A stretch of 64,000 nt of DNA from positions 43,997,218 through 44,061,217 of the forward strand of contig JAKSZU010000012.1 in assembly GCA_026018925.1 (NCBI GenBank), in the 5' to 3' direction. Source of the DNA: Tupaia tana. Its lineage: Eukaryota > Chordata > Mammalia > Scandentia > Tupaiidae. The translations under genes were made by a program, and so were the position numbers. Under the pieces are notes generated by a model. It searched no databases. It was not told the DNA's origin and worked only from the letters and a program-made list of their open reading frames with translations. The first letter of the stretch is position 1, and every line of letters starts with the position of its first letter. Below are positions 33,119 to 44,214 of this stretch, in pieces.

Positions 33119-33395
33119 CTTTTGGTTTTGTTTTGTTTTGTTTTGTTTTTTAATTTGCTATGGGTACATGTGCTTGCCAGGGAGAAACGGAGAAAGAGGG
33201 AAAGAGAAAGTAAAAAAGCAACCCACAGGGGTGATAGCCACACCACAATCCCCTTCTCCTCTATTCTCCTCCTAGGAATTTGGACACACATACACACACC
33301 CAGTAGGTACTTCAAACCACTGGATCTGGGACTTGAACCACACAGTTTGCAGTGTGGGATCTGGCTGTCTTAACCTCTACACCACTGGCTAGCCC
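33119..33395 (-). repeat. old type A SINE
   Basis: (TTTTG)n left edge, TTGCTATGGGTACATGTGC, GGGACTTGAACCACACAG, ACCACTGGCTAGCCC. Confidence 0.82.
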
Positions 33396-33675
33396 AGGAA
33401 CATCTCTTACTCTCAGTGTCCTTGTCTCAGAAAAGGGAATGAGCCCCCTGCAGAAGCGTTAAGAGGTTGAGACAGATTATAGGGAAAGCACTTCAGTGGC
33501 TGTATGATCGGGATCAGCGTTAGCACAGGAGGAGGTTACCACAGGCCAAGGCCAGAAACCATCCAGCTCTTTCTTTCTTCCCCAGTCTGTTCCTCAAAGA
33601 GCCTAGAGTCCTATTTCCCAACCCAGGAAGAAGAAACTCATACCCTGACATGGCTTGGTTAAAAGAGGATCAAGG

Positions 33676-33942
33676 GTGAGACCAGCAGTTAGCATAATAG
33701 CTATGTCACTGGACTCTCATGTAGTCGACCATGGTTCGAGTCCTGGGCCCGGTGGCTTAAACTCACACCAGGCACGTGTGCGTGCGTGCCCAAGATCCTG
33801 AGGGGAGAATGGAGGAGAAGGGATTGCGGCGTGGCCATCCCCCCCGGGGGGTGATTTCTCGCTTTCTGTCTCTCTGTCTCTCTCTGTCTTTCTGGTGAGC
33901 GCACACGCCCTATAGCAAAAACCTCTCCAAAAAAAAAAAGAA
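33676..33942 (+). repeat. type A SINE
   Basis: GTGAGACCAGCAGTTAGCATAATAGC to CCCTATAGCAAAAACCTCTCC plus A tail. 33,396-33,675 and 33,943-34,292 show no gene. Confidence 0.92.
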
Positions 33943-34292
33943 GATAGAGGAATGAGACTGGATAGGAGGAGGCATGTGGTCTAGGAAGGCTTCTGAGATA
34001 AGGGCTGTGCCCTATCAGCCTCTGAAGCAAGATTCCTGTACACTCAGCTGCCAGAAAATGCCAGGAGCTTAAAAGGACATGGCTATACATGGCATCAATC
34101 CACCCCAAACACTGCACCCCTCCTGCCCAGAGGGAGTCCTTCTTGGCCCCAGAAACAAGGGATATTAAATGCCTGAGCAGGAAGGAGAGAAAGAATGAGG
34201 TGGCTTTGTGAATGCCACCTCCTTTCCTCCAGCTACCACCAAGTTGGAGTAGGCCCAGAGAAGGGGAACATGTTAGAATCCTCTTTTCTTTC

Positions 34293-34490
34293 AGGCCAGC
34301 CCATGGCCTAATAGTTCAGGGAGCGGGATCCCACACAGCCAACCATGCAGTTCCAGTTCCAGTCCCATACCTGGGCTTGACAATCACTCCCAGTATGTGT
34401 GTGTGCATACTCAATGTCCCAAGAGGATGGAGAAATGGGATTGTGGCTCTGTCTCACTCTTGTGGACGCATGTGCCCTCTGACAAATTTA
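34293..34490 (+). repeat. old SINE, internally shortened
   Basis: GGCCAGCCCATGGCCTAATAGTTCAGGG, a body with GTGTGTGTGCATACTC, then GTGCCCTCTGACAAATTTAAAAGG. Confidence 0.65.
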
Positions 34491-34496
34491 AAAGGG

Positions 34497-34655
34497 GAGG
34501 AGGGGTGGCAAGTGGGATGGCGGTTAAGGGCACTAGACTTCCACAGGGCCAACCACAGCTCACTCTCTCTCTCATTCTGTCCCTCTCTGGTGAAATTAAA
34601 ATAAATAAATAAATAAAGTTAGTTAAATAAAATAATTCTTTTTAAAGAAAAGGAG
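34497..34655 (+). repeat. type B SINE, shortened head
   Basis: GGGGTGGCAAGTGGGATGGCGGTTAAGG, box B mostly lost, GGTGAAATTAAAATAAATAA tail. Confidence 0.8.
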
Positions 34656-35546
34656 AGATCCTCCTTTCTCCTCCCTCCCACTCCCCCCATCCCCAACACA
34701 CACCACTTCCATTCCCATTGCATCACTTTAATGCCATCTACCGGCAATCAACGGAATAGCACTGCCGAGAAATGACTCTTGGAACCTGCCTGGGCCTGCT
34801 TCCCAGACAAAAAGAACAGGATAATTGTTGGAGTAAGTAGGAGTATTGGTCACTCAGTTCCTGTCCCCTAACCTCACCAGGAACCCAAGGCCCCTGAAGG
34901 ATCAGCTCACTTGGCTACTAGTACAAACCTGCAGAGACAGTGTGCCAAACGACACCAACCAGGAGATGACTGGGAGGAGACTTGGCATGGAAGGAGCGCT
35001 TCATCTTCTCCTAGAGTCTCCACAGGAGTTTGGAATATTCTGTAATGCTTAGGAGCCTGGTTCCAATCTCAAAGAAGTCATGCTGACCCAACTGGAAATT
35101 GAGGCGAGTACCTGCTCACCTTTAGAGCAAGAAAGCTTTTTGAACACCAGATGTCCCATATCAGCCTCAGGCTCTAAAGGGCTTGAGGTTATAGTTTCCG
35201 ACATGTTTGTTTTTAGCATCTTTGGTAACACACACAAACTGCAAGTTCCAGGAATCAGATTATCACACACGTGTGGCCTAACACCAATTTACCCTCTCCC
35301 CTCCTGGCCTCTGTTCTTTCCTGCCTCCAGATCCACTCTCCCATAGGCCAGGTATTCCTGACCCGACTAGTGCTACCATTTACACGGTTACTCAATGCAG
35401 AAAGCTGGGAGTTGTCCTAGACTCCTTCTCCTTTTCACTCCATGTACCCAGCCTATCTCCTGGATGGTTCCCAAATTTATCCAGTTTTCCACAGTCACTA
35501 TCCTAGTGTAGGCCTCTTGCTCATAATGCCAAAACAACCCCTTGAT
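34656..35546. other. intergenic, nothing recognised
   Basis: No gene or named repeat. The 88-codon frame at 35,080-35,346 (+) has no recognised domain. Confidence 0.4.
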
Positions 35547-35815
35547 GGGGCCAGCAGTTTATATAGTGGTTGAGGCACTGGACTCTCACATGGCCAATTC
35601 CAGTTCAAGTACCAGACCTGGTGTCTTAAAACTCACACTGGGTATGTGTGCATATGTGCCCAAAATCCTGAGAGAAGAATGGAGAAGAAGGGATTATGGC
35701 ATGGCCATCCCCCTGAGGGTAATTTCTCACTTTCTGTCTCTCCACCTCTTGACTCTGGAGATCGCACGTGCCCTATAGCAAAAAAACTCTCAAAATAAAT
35801 AAATATAAATAAATC
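35547..35815 (+). repeat. type A SINE, older
   Basis: GGGGCCAGCAGTTTATATAGTGG to CCCTATAGCAAAAAAACTCTC and an (AAAT)n tail. Confidence 0.87.
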
Positions 35816-35831
35816 AAACAATCTTTTGATT

Positions 35832-36180
35832 CAGGGGTTAGTAAACTTTTTTTCTGCAAAGAACCAGGTAGTAAATATTTTAGACTCTGTAGGTCAAAAG
35901 ACAAAATTAAGGATATTATGTAGGTACTCTTTATTATATACACAACTATTCAGCTCTGAAACAGCTTTTCAACTCTGCAATTGCAGCCAAAAGCAATGAC
36001 GATACATGACTGAATGATCCTGGCTGTGTTCTGATAAAATTGTGCTGAAGTTTCACTGAGATTTTAATTTCACATAATTTTCAGGTGTCACCAAATATTA
36101 TGCCTCTATTTGTTTTTCAGTCTTTTAAAATGCAAAACTCGGTTTCAGTTCACAGCCCACAGGCTGTCATAGGCCAAGCT
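35832..36180 (+). repeat. hAT-Charlie-type MER element
   Basis: CAGGGGTTAGTAAACTTTTTTTCTGCAAAG, AGTAAATATTTTAGACTCTGTAGGTC and TTCACATAATTTTCAGGTGTCACCAAATATTAT match a widespread non-autonomous hAT-Charlie MER repeat. The 3' terminal inverted repeat is decayed. Confidence 0.7.
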
Positions 36181-36224
36181 TTGCCTTTACCAGCCCCACT
36201 CCCATTATGCCCCATGCTCCACCC

Positions 36225-36520
36225 AAAGGGATTTTGCCAAAGCACAGGTCTGATATTTTCAATCCCCTGCTAACAATGAGCCGTCAGCTTGAGATAAAAA
36301 TGCAAGCTCCTTAGCCTTCAAAAGCCTTCCATTCAACCCTACTTACTTCAGACTCTTTGGTGACCTCTCTTCCCATAGGCCCTAGTCCCAGCTTCTGGAA
36401 CTCTCCCGGTCCTCATGCAGGACCCAAGTTCACTCCTTTATTCCTTCCATTTCCTCTGCTTGAAATATCCGTGTCTTATTTTTGCCTGGAAATCTCTTAA
36501 GCTTCCATCAAGACGGTGTT
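36225..36520 (+). repeat. L2 LINE 3' relic
   Basis: GCACAGGTCTGATATTTTCAATCCCCTGCTAACAATG, AAGCTCCTTAGCCTTCAAAAGCCTTCC and CCTCTGCTTGAAATATCC follow the 3' ORF2 end of L2. Confidence 0.6.
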
Positions 36521-36610
36521 GCTGTGAAATATGTATTTGGTCTTTATCCCTATTTCCTGACATATAACTCCAAAAATTCTTTTAATCTCCTGAGTAATGA
36601 ATGGCTTTAG

Positions 36611-36837
36611 GTTTTTTTGTTTGCTGTTTGTTTGTTTGTTTGTTTTGGGAGATTTTTGCTATAGAGCATGTGCACTCGCTGGAGAGACAAAAAGCAAGAA
36701 ATTACCCCTCTAGGGGAATGGCCACTCCGTAATCAATCCCTTCTCCAACATTCTCTCAGGATTTGAACCACGGTCAGCTGTGTGAGATCCAGTTCCCAAT
36801 GCACAACACTTAACTGCTGTGCTATGGGGCCAGCCTT
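36611..36837 (-). repeat. type A SINE, box region deleted
   Basis: (GTTT)n edge, GAGATTTTTGCTATAGAGCATG, a gap between CTCTCAGG and ATTTGAACC, and GCTATGGGGCCAGCC. Confidence 0.78.
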
Positions 36838-36906
36838 TAGATGGTTTTTCAATATGTGGTTTATGACCCATTAGTGAGTGAGTTATGAAATCTGACTCAT
36901 GTTCAC

Positions 36907-37175
36907 CTTTTTTTTTTTTTTTAAGGTTTTTGCCATAGGGCAAGTGCACTCGCCAGAGAGAGAGAGAGAGAGAGAGAGAGGGAAAGTAAGAAGTCACCCC
37001 CCCCCCCCCAGGGGAGATGGCCAGCTGCAATCGCTTTCCCTCCATTCTCCTCCTGAGATTTTGGGCATGCACGCACACATGTCCAGTGTGATTCTCGAAC
37101 CACCAGGTCTGCAACTCGAACCATGGAGAGCCATGTGGGAGCCCAGTGCTTTAACCACTGCACCACTGGCTGGCT
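36907..37175 (-). repeat. type A SINE with (GA)n and C11
   Basis: T-run, AAGGTTTTTGCCATAGGGC, (GA)n at 36,955-36,980, a run of 11 C, AACTCGAACCATGGAGAGCC and CACTGGCTGGC. Confidence 0.85.
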
Positions 37176-37201
37176 ACTTTTGCCTTATTCTCAAAGGTAT
37201 T

Positions 37202-37556
37202 TGTTATGGTTTAAACGTATCCCCAAAAAGATTATGTGTTGGAAATTTATCTCCAAATTCATATGTTCATGGTATTTGGAGTAGGACCTTTGAGAGACAA
37301 TTGGGATTAGATGAAGATATCAGGGTGAGGCCCTGATGATGGGATCAGTGTCCTTAGAAAAAGAGGAAGAAAGACCTAAACTAGCATGTTTGCTCTGTCT
37401 CTCCAAGTGCTGCTCTCTACATGTCGTGATGCAGCAAGCAGGCCCTCACCAGGTACCAGGCCATTCTCTCGGACTTCCCAGCCTCCAGAACTGTGAGCTA
37501 AATAAATGTCTATTCTCAGACCGTGGTATTCACGCAACAGAACACAGACTAAGACA
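37202..37556 (+). repeat. MaLR (MLT1-type) solo LTR
   Basis: TGTTATGGTTTAAACGTATCCCC, then GGTGAGGCCCTGATGATGGGATCAG, CCTCCAGAACTGTGAGCTAAATAAATG and terminal AACACAGACTAAGACA. AATAAA at 37,501 is the LTR polyadenylation signal. Flanks GTATT / GTGTT are a degraded 5-bp duplication. Confidence 0.85.
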
Positions 37557-38300
37557 GTGTTGGTTAACTTTCACCTCTCCCCACTGCTGCTCATACTCTG
37601 CTTGCCTCCCGCATGTTGATTTAAATGAGACAAGATTCTCCAATTCTTTGATTGAGAAGTCTTGCAATCACTGGGTTTATTTTACCTCATGCACGTGGGA
37701 GAAGAGAGATGTGTCAATGCTCACCCTCTGGCTTAACAAAGAAAACTCCCAGATATTTATACCTTCTAGAAAACAAAGATGTGAATTTAAATATTATTGC
37801 CAGGGCAACACATTATTAAGGAAGACGAGCAATCAGAATCATAAGCTTTTTAAAAGTTAAAGGTTACTTTCACAGGACAAAGCAATAGATTCTTAAATTT
37901 GATTGTCTGACAAGACTCCCTAGTTAAAAATAACATTTGCAATGATGACGTTATGATGCAGAAAAAAACCTGACTTCATTTTTACTGCTACTGAAAAAGA
38001 AGGAACATTTTCTCCTTATCATACCAAGTTGGATTTTTGTGGGGAGTTTTGCTTCTTTGTTTTTTGGGGGTGGTCTTTGTTTTTGTCAACACCAGTATAA
38101 AGGACCTGAAGTTTTCAAGGTAATGCTAAGGGAAACAAAGGCAGGCTTGAGAGACTGACTTCAGGTCTATGTTCCTACCACCCCCTGCCTACTACCCGCT
38201 TCCTGGCAATCAACTTGCTTTTCTCTCAAATTTTATGTCAGTGCTTAACAAACCTGAGTGCACAGATGAATAACCTAGGATCACATTAAGATACAGATTC
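37557..38300. other. intergenic, nothing recognised
   Basis: A/T-rich unique-looking DNA. A long open frame crosses the LTR edge (37,336-37,860) but has no domain and begins within the LTR. Confidence 0.4.
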
Positions 38301-38560
38301 TGGGGCTAGCATGTGGCATAGTGGTAGGTGTTGTGCTCCCACATGATTGACTCCAGTTCAAGTCCTGGACCAGGCGGCTTGAAACTCACACCAGGTACAC
38401 GTGTGTGCATGCCCAAGATCCTGAGAGGAGAATGGAAGAGAAGGGATTGCAGCATGACCATCCTCCTAGGAGGTGATTTTTTACTTTCTCTCTCTCTCTG
38501 TCTCTCCAGCAAGTACACACACCCTATGGGGGAAAAAAATAATAATAATAAACTCTAAAA
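38301..38560 (+). repeat. type A SINE
   Basis: TGGGGCTAGCATGTGGCATAGTGG to CACACCCTATGGGGGAAAA and (AAT)n tail. An L1 landed in this tail. Confidence 0.85.
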
Positions 38561-38573
38561 ATAAAATACAGGG

Positions 38574-39356
38574 TGGGAAAATATTTTTGTTAAATATGCC
38601 TCAGACAAGGGACTGATAACCAGAATACATAAGGAACTCAAGTGCCTTATGCGAAAAAAAATGATTAACCCAATTAAAAGATGGGGAAATGAGCTGAACA
38701 AAAATCTCTCTAAGGGAGACATACGAACAGCTAAAAAGCATATGAGGAAATGCTCAACATCCCTCATCATAAGGGAGATGCAGATAAAAACCACAATGAG
38801 ATACCACCTAACCCCTGTCAGAATGACAAAGATTAAGAATATAAAAAGTGGTAAGCGTTGGCGGGGATGTGGTGAAAAGGGAACCCTCCTACACTGTAGG
38901 TGGGAATGTAAACTGGTTCAGCCACTGTGGAGAACAATATGGAGGTTCCTCAAAGATCTACAAATAGAACTACCATTTGATCCAGCAACCCCACTTCTGG
39001 ATATCTATCCAAAGGACAGGAAAACGCTCAGTCGGAAAAGTGCTTGCACATCAATGTTTATTGCAGCATTATTCACAATTGCCAAGACATGGAACCAACC
39101 CAAATGTCCACAAACTGATGAATGGATTGGAAAAGTGTGGTATATATACTCTATGGAATACTACTTAGCCATAAAAAATAACAAGACCCTGGCATTTGAT
39201 AGAAAGTGGTCAGATATGGAGGATCTATTGCTGAGTGAAGTAAACCAGGCTATGAAAGAAAGATATTGTATGTATCCACTCAATATATACCGACTATCCG
39301 CACTCTATGGTAGAGAGCAAAAAATTGGAGGGCATAAAAGCTGTGAAGGTACTTAA
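38574..39356 (+). pseudogene. L1 ORF2p C-terminal fragment, frame open
   Basis: Encodes the last 260 residues of L1 ORF2p, starting [20 protein letters not shown] with no initiator. It includes the [16 protein letters not shown] block, a zinc-knuckle-like Cys region ([23 protein letters not shown]) and [18 protein letters not shown]. Endonuclease and reverse transcriptase domains are absent, so the piece cannot act alone. Absence of stops over 260 codons suggests recent insertion. Confidence 0.9.
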
Positions 39357-39818
39357 TGAGAATAGGACAGTGTGGAATGGGGGAGGTGAAGAGAAGAGGA
39401 TAGAGAAAGATAGCAAGTGAACAATAGAGAGGCAGGACGTTAGTGAGAAACAGATATGGCTTATTAACTGTAGATAATGGCATGTATAGTATTCTCAACT
39501 GGATTGGTCTGAGAAGTGTTTCATGATGGGCAAAGTCTTTTTACAAGCAAAATGAGAAATAGTGATTGACTGTTTAAAAAAAAATAATTAGAATAATAAT
39601 AATAATGATTGGGGAAAACATAGAAAAGATATTGAATGTTGAAGCGGGGAGATTAATGTCTCTGTATTGACTGACATGCATGGCATTCCCTTTTGAAAAA
39701 GCATTGTAAAACACTGTAAAGTTATATGTAATCCAATGTAATATAAAGAAGATTATGATGATAATAAAAAAAAGAATTATAAAAAACAAAAAAGACCAAA
39801 AAAATAAAAATAAAATAA
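38574..39818 (+). mobile_element. 5'-truncated L1 LINE, relatively young
   Basis: Exact 13-bp duplication ATAAAATACAGGG at 38,561-38,573 and 39,819-39,831. The first 783 bp (38,574-39,356) are open in the ORF2 frame. The rest is 3' UTR ending in an A-rich, interrupted tail. About 1.25 kb of a full L1 of roughly 6 kb, consistent with abortive target-primed reverse transcription. Confidence 0.95.
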
Positions 39819-39831
39819 ATAAAATACAGGG

Positions 39832-39992
39832 CAGCATTGGACTCCCATATGGCCAACAGTGGTTCAAGTCCAGGACCTGGAGGCTTATTTTTTCACTTTC
39901 CCTCTCTCTCTCTCTGTCTCTCTCTCTCTAGTGAATGCACATGCCCTATAGCAAATTTTAAAATAAAAATAATAAATAAAGTTAAATAAATA
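39832..39992 (+). repeat. 5'-truncated SINE
   Basis: GGACTCCCATATGGCCAACAG to AGTGAATGCACATGCCCTATAGCAAATTT and AT tail; the box A part is replaced by the L1 insertion edge. Confidence 0.75.
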
Positions 39993-40078
39993 ATTTTTCA
40001 GAGGTTTATGCTATAGGGCGCATGCGCTCGCCAGAAAGACAAAGAGAGACAGCCAACTCCTGGTCCCAAGATAAATTT
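39993..40078 (-). repeat. type A SINE, middle deleted
   Basis: TTTTTCAGAGGTTTATGCTATAGGGCGCATGCGCTCGCC joined to GCCAACTCCTGGTCCC. Confidence 0.75.
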
Positions 40079-40102
40079 TTTTTTTTTTAAATACAGATTC
40101 TG

Positions 40103-40348
40103 GGACCAGCAGTTGGCATAATGGCTATGCCACTGGACTCGCATGTAGTCCACCGCGGTTCAAGTGCCGGACCTGGTGGCTTCAACTCATGCCAGGCGCA
40201 TGTGCGTGTGTGCCCAAGATCCCGAGAAGAGAATGAGGAGAAGGGATTGCGGTGTGGCCATGCCCCCTGGAGGGTGATTTTTCGCTTTCTGTCTCTCTGT
40301 CTTCCTGGTGAGCACATGCACCCTATAGCAAAAACCTCTCCAAAAAAA
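40103..40348 (+). repeat. type A SINE with exact duplication
   Basis: ATACAGATTCTG at 40,091-40,102 and 40,349-40,360 flanks a complete copy. Confidence 0.93.
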
Positions 40349-40479
40349 ATACAGATTCTGATTCAGTCTGTGGTAGGCCTGAGGTTCTGCATTTCCAACA
40401 AATAGGTTGTTACTATGGTTGTGTCTGGTCCCCAGACAAATGCAGTGAATTGGTAGATCCTGGGTATTTATTCATATCT

Positions 40480-40745
40480 TCTTTCTTTTTCTTTTTCTTT
40501 TTCTTTTTTTTCTTAGGTTATTTATTTCTTCCATGAGCAAGAGAAACAAAGACAGCACCCCTAACAGGGTCTCAACACCACTATTCACCCCAGCTTCAGC
40601 CAGACAGCCCTGGATCATGGACTCACAGTTGCCCAGTGTACTCAGGCAGCTCTCTGGTTGTGAACCTGGAACCTTCTTTGGTGGGTCAGCTCAAAGAGTG
40701 CCACGGTTTATTGCAGTCCCACTGTCGGGTCCCTATAAGTTCTCC
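40480..40745 (-). repeat. type D SINE-like element
   Basis: CT-rich edge, GACAGCACCCCTAACAGGGTCTC and CTTTGGTGGGTCAGC; same start as the copy at 19,025. The open frame at 40,533-41,048 that runs across it is not a gene. Confidence 0.4.
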
Positions 40746-40839
40746 CTTCTCCTCAAACCTCCACCACGGGGGAGGCACCAATCTTCACTCTCAACTGATA
40801 ACTTTGTTTCCTACTTCCCTGAAGAAAATAAAAGCAATC

Positions 40840-40935
40840 TGGGCTACATATCTCAAAACATCACACTGTGCCCCATAAATATATACAATTATTACGTGAC
40901 AATAAAATGTTCATTTAATTTTTTAAAAAACAATT
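40840..40935 (+). repeat. L1 3' terminal relic
   Basis: CTCAAAACATCACACTGTGCCCCATAAATATATACAATTATTACGTG is the characteristic 3' UTR end of older L1M families. Confidence 0.65.
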
Positions 40936-40937
40936 TG

Positions 40938-41180
40938 GGAGGGCCAGCAGGTGGCGTGGTGGTTAAGGTTCTAACTTCCCACATGGCCGACCACAGCTTG
41001 AGTCTAGGACCTGGCAGCTTAACAATCACACTGGGCACATGTGGATGAGTGTCCAAAATCCAGAGAATTGAGAAGGGACTGTGGTGTGGTCATCCACCCC
41101 GAGGGGGATTTCTCACCTTCCCTCTCTGACTCTGGCAAGCACATGTGCCTGGTGGCAAAAACCCATTCAAAAAAAATAAT
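40938..41180 (+). repeat. type A SINE
   Basis: GGGAGGGCCAGCAGGTGGCGTGG to GTGCCTGGTGGCAAAAACCC. Confidence 0.85.
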
Positions 41181-41413
41181 AAACAAAAGCCTAGAATAGG
41201 TGGCACCATCCCTAGCATTCTGGACTACCAGCACTAGAAGCTCCATGGTTCTCATGGTATGGATCCCATACTAGTCTGAAAATACGTGAAGGGCAAATCC
41301 ACGGGTACCCAAATCCTGAGCTGGGGAAAGAGAAAATTAGGAAATGACAAAACCAATACCCTGTCCAGAGTGCCCGTGCTCACTCTGTCTCTATCTCTTT
41401 TTCTAGCTCTCTC

Positions 41414-41659
41414 TTTTTTTGAGAGGTTTTTTGCTTTAGGGCACCCGTGCTCACCAGAAAGACAGAGACAGAAAGCAGGAAATCACCCCTCAGGGGGAAT
41501 GGCCACACCACAATCCCTTCTCCTCCATTCTCCTCTTGGGATCTTAGGCATGCATGCACACACTCCCTGCATGAGTTTAAGCCACCGAGACTGGGACTCG
41601 AACCACAGTCAACTACTTGGGAGTCCAGCGACGTAGCCATTATGCCAACTGCTGGTCCC
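41414..41659 (-). repeat. type A SINE
   Basis: TTTTTTTGAGAGGTTTTTTGCTTTAGGG to GCCAACTGCTGGTCCC; CTCTAGCTCTCTCTTT is repeated on both sides (target-site duplication). Confidence 0.92.
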
Positions 41660-41711
41660 TCTAGCTCTCTCTTTCAAATGCACATGCTATCTCTAAAAAA
41701 AAGAAAAAGCA

Positions 41712-41890
41712 GGGGCCGGCAGGTGGTATGGTATTAACCACTATGCTGAACTCTCACACGGCCAACCACAGTTTGAGTCCCGGACCGAGCGGTTTGCTTT
41801 CTCACTTTCTCTCTCTATGTGTCCCTCTCTGGTCGAATTAAAATGAAATAAATGAATAAGTACATAAAGTTAAATAAAATAATTCTTTTT
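41712..41890 (+). repeat. type B SINE
   Basis: GGGGCCGGCAGGTGGTATGG to GGTCGAATTAAAATGAAATAAATG and tail AAAATAATTCTTT. Confidence 0.88.
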
Positions 41891-42150
41891 TTTTTTTGGA
41901 GAGGTTTTTCGCTATAGGGCACGTGCGCTCGCCAGACAGACAGAGAGAGACATAGAGACAGAAAGCGAGAAATCACCCCCCAGGGGGGATGGTCACGCCG
42001 CAATCCCTTCTCCTCCATTCTCCTCTCAGGATCTTGGGCACGCACGCACACGCGCCCGGCGTGAGTTGTAAGCCACCGGGTCCGAGACGCGAACCGCGGT
42101 CGACTACGTGGGAGTCCAGCGACATAGCCATTACGCTAACTGCTGGTTCC
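41891..42150 (-). repeat. young type A SINE inside type B tail
   Basis: CpG-rich (CGCCCGGCGTGAG, CGCGGTCGACTACG). AATAAAATAATTCTTT flanks it on both sides, so it split the type B tail. Confidence 0.95.
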
Positions 42151-42202
42151 CAATAAAATAATTCTTTAAAAAAAAAAAAGAAGAAGAAGAAGCAGCAGCA
42201 AC

Positions 42203-42440
42203 AGGGGGCAGCAAGTACTATAGTAAAGGTGCCAAATCCCACATAGCCAACGGCACGGTTCTAGCCCCAAACCCAGGAGCTTTAGAAACACGCCAGATAC
42301 ACATGCAAGCATGCCCAAACTCCCAAGAAAATAGGCAAGAAGGGATTGTGGTGTGGCCATCCTTTCTGGGGCATGATTTCTCACATTTTGGCTTCCTCAC
42401 AAGCACATGTACTCTATAGCCAAAAAAAAAAAAAAAAAAA
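42203..42440 (+). repeat. old type A-like SINE
   Basis: GGGGGCAGCAAGTACTATAGTAAAGG to GTACTCTATAGCCAAAAA; strongly diverged. A (GAA)n(GCA)n stretch precedes it. Confidence 0.7.
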
Positions 42441-42624
42441 ATGTCTGTGGGAGAAATTTCACAGACTTCCACCAAATCTAACTACTCTAATACTTTGCCT
42501 TCTCTGTGACCAAGCTCACAGCAAAGATTAGCCCTCCCCCTCTCTATCTCCTCTCTTAGATCCAAAGGTATCTATCCAAGTCTTCTCTGGCATCATCAAT
42601 TTCCACCCATCCCTACTGAAGTTT

Positions 42625-42861
42625 TGGGACCAGCAGTTAGCATAATGGCTATGTCACTGGACTCCCATGTAGTCGACCGCAGTTCAAGTCCGAGACCCGG
42701 AGGCTTAAACTCACGCCGGCTGCGTGTGCGTGCATGCCCAAGATCCCGAGAGGAGAATGGAGGAGAAGGGATCGTGGTGTGGCCACTCCACCTAGGGGGT
42801 GATTTCTCGCTTTCTGTCTCTCTATCTCTCTCTGTCTTTCTGGCGAGTGCACGCACCCTAT

Positions 42862-42895
<34 letters not shown>

Positions 42896-43073
42896 CAGGC
42901 CAGGTGCGTGTGCATGCATGCCCAAAATCCCAAGAGTAGACTGGAGGAGAAAGAATTGAAGCATGGCCATTCCTCCGTGAGGATGATTTTTCACTTTCTG
43001 TCTCTATGTCTCTCCAGCTAGTGCACGTGCCCTGTAGCAAAAACCTCTCTAAATAAATAAATAAACAAGCAAA
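42625..43073 (+). repeat. type A SINE joined to a type A 3' part
   Basis: 42,625-42,892 is a complete copy with a long A run. 42,893-43,073 is the 3' two-thirds of a second copy ending CCCTGTAGCAAAAACCTCTC. Confidence 0.85.
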
Positions 43074-43179
43074 AAAAACACCTTCTGTCTCTCTTCTTCC
43101 TTTAACACATTCTGGCGCTTTTCTTTAACTCTCCTCTTTCTTCATTTATACCAATACTGTCTATAGCCACTGACTCCAG

Positions 43180-43324
43180 ATTCTCTATTTTTTAATATAA
43201 TTTTAATTTAACCAGAGAGAAAGAGAAAAAGAAAGTGAGAAAGCAAGCTGCCAGGTTCGGGACTCAAGCCGCAGTTAGCCATGTAGGAATCCAGTACCTT
43301 AACCAACACATCACCTGCTGTCCC
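43180..43324 (-). repeat. type B SINE
   Basis: TTTAATTTAACCAGAGAGAAAGAG to CATCACCTGCTGTCCCCC. Confidence 0.82.
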
Positions 43325-43336
43325 CCCTCCCTTATT

Positions 43337-43490
43337 TTAAGAATTATTTAATTTTATTTATTTTCAGTTTGACCAGAAAGAGTGAGAGAGTGGGAAAGTG
43401 AAAAACCAAGCTGCCAACTCCAGGACTCAAACCATGGGGTTGGACTTCCATGTGAGAGTCCAGAGCCTTGTCCACCACACCACCAAATTC
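43337..43490 (-). repeat. type B SINE
   Basis: AATTATTTAATTTTATTTATTTTCAGTTTGACCAG to CCACACCACC; contains an extra short insertion near the anticodon-arm equivalent. Confidence 0.8.
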
Positions 43491-43522
43491 TCTCTTCTGA
43501 TCCTCTCCTAAATCCCTGTCTG

Positions 43523-43695
43523 TGGCCAGCAGGTGGAGTGGTGGTTAAGGGCACTGGACTCCCACATGGCCGACTGCACTTCATGTCCCAGACCTGGCGA
43601 CTTGCTTTCTCACTTTCTCTCTCTCTCTCACTCTGGCCCTCTCTGGTTAAATTAAAATAAGTAAATAAATAAAGTTATATAAAATAATTCTTGGG
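43523..43695 (+). repeat. type B SINE
   Basis: TGGCCAGCAGGTGGAGTGGTGG to GGTTAAATTAAAATAAGTAAATAAATAAAG. Confidence 0.9.
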
Positions 43696-43709
43696 GAAAA
43701 AAACACTCT

Positions 43710-44214
43710 GTCAAGGTCATCAGAGTTCTCCATGCTGATAAACTCTTTTACCTTACCTCTCGACAACAGCTGACAGAGTTGACCATTGCCTCCTCGCTTA
43801 GTCCCAAGACCACACCCTCTTACCTCTCTAATACAGCCTCCTCATCTATCTCCATTGATGTCTCATATCGCCACCCTCTGAAGAGCTAGGTCATGAGTCC
43901 TCTTCTCTTCCCTTTCTAAACTCACTACCCTGGTCATTTCCTGTCATCTCATGGCTTTAAATACCAGCTGTACACATGACTCCCAAAACCACACCTCCAT
44001 CCTAGATCTCTGCATGAACACCAGAGCAGCATGCCCAACTTCTCGACATTTCCACTTAAAGATCTAAGACCTTAAAGGCATTACAGCCCAAACTGAGCTG
44101 TTTATTCCTGTTTCAACCAATTCCTACTATTAAATGGCAAATCTAATCCCTTAGCTGCTCAAGCCAAGAAAAATCTTGAAATCATCCTTGATTCTTCTAT
44201 ATCTAGGGCCATGC
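43710..44214 (+). repeat. L2-like LINE relic
   Basis: GTCATTTCCTGTCATCTCATGGCTTTAAATACC, GACTCCCAAAACCACACCTCC and GCCAAGAAAAATCTTGAAATCATCCTTGATTC match the degraded reverse-transcriptase region of an ancient L2-type LINE. Family assignment is by eye. Confidence 0.5.

Noticed and set aside
37336-37860. 174-codon frame
   Set aside because: Begins inside a MaLR LTR and continues into AT-rich flank; no domain.
38649-39356. 235-codon frame as a host gene
   Set aside because: Sequence matches the C-terminus of L1 ORF2p; it belongs to a truncated transposon and has no promoter.
40533-41048. 171-codon + strand frame
   Set aside because: It crosses a type D SINE-like copy, an L1 3' end and the head of a type A SINE, so it is a chance frame across repeats.
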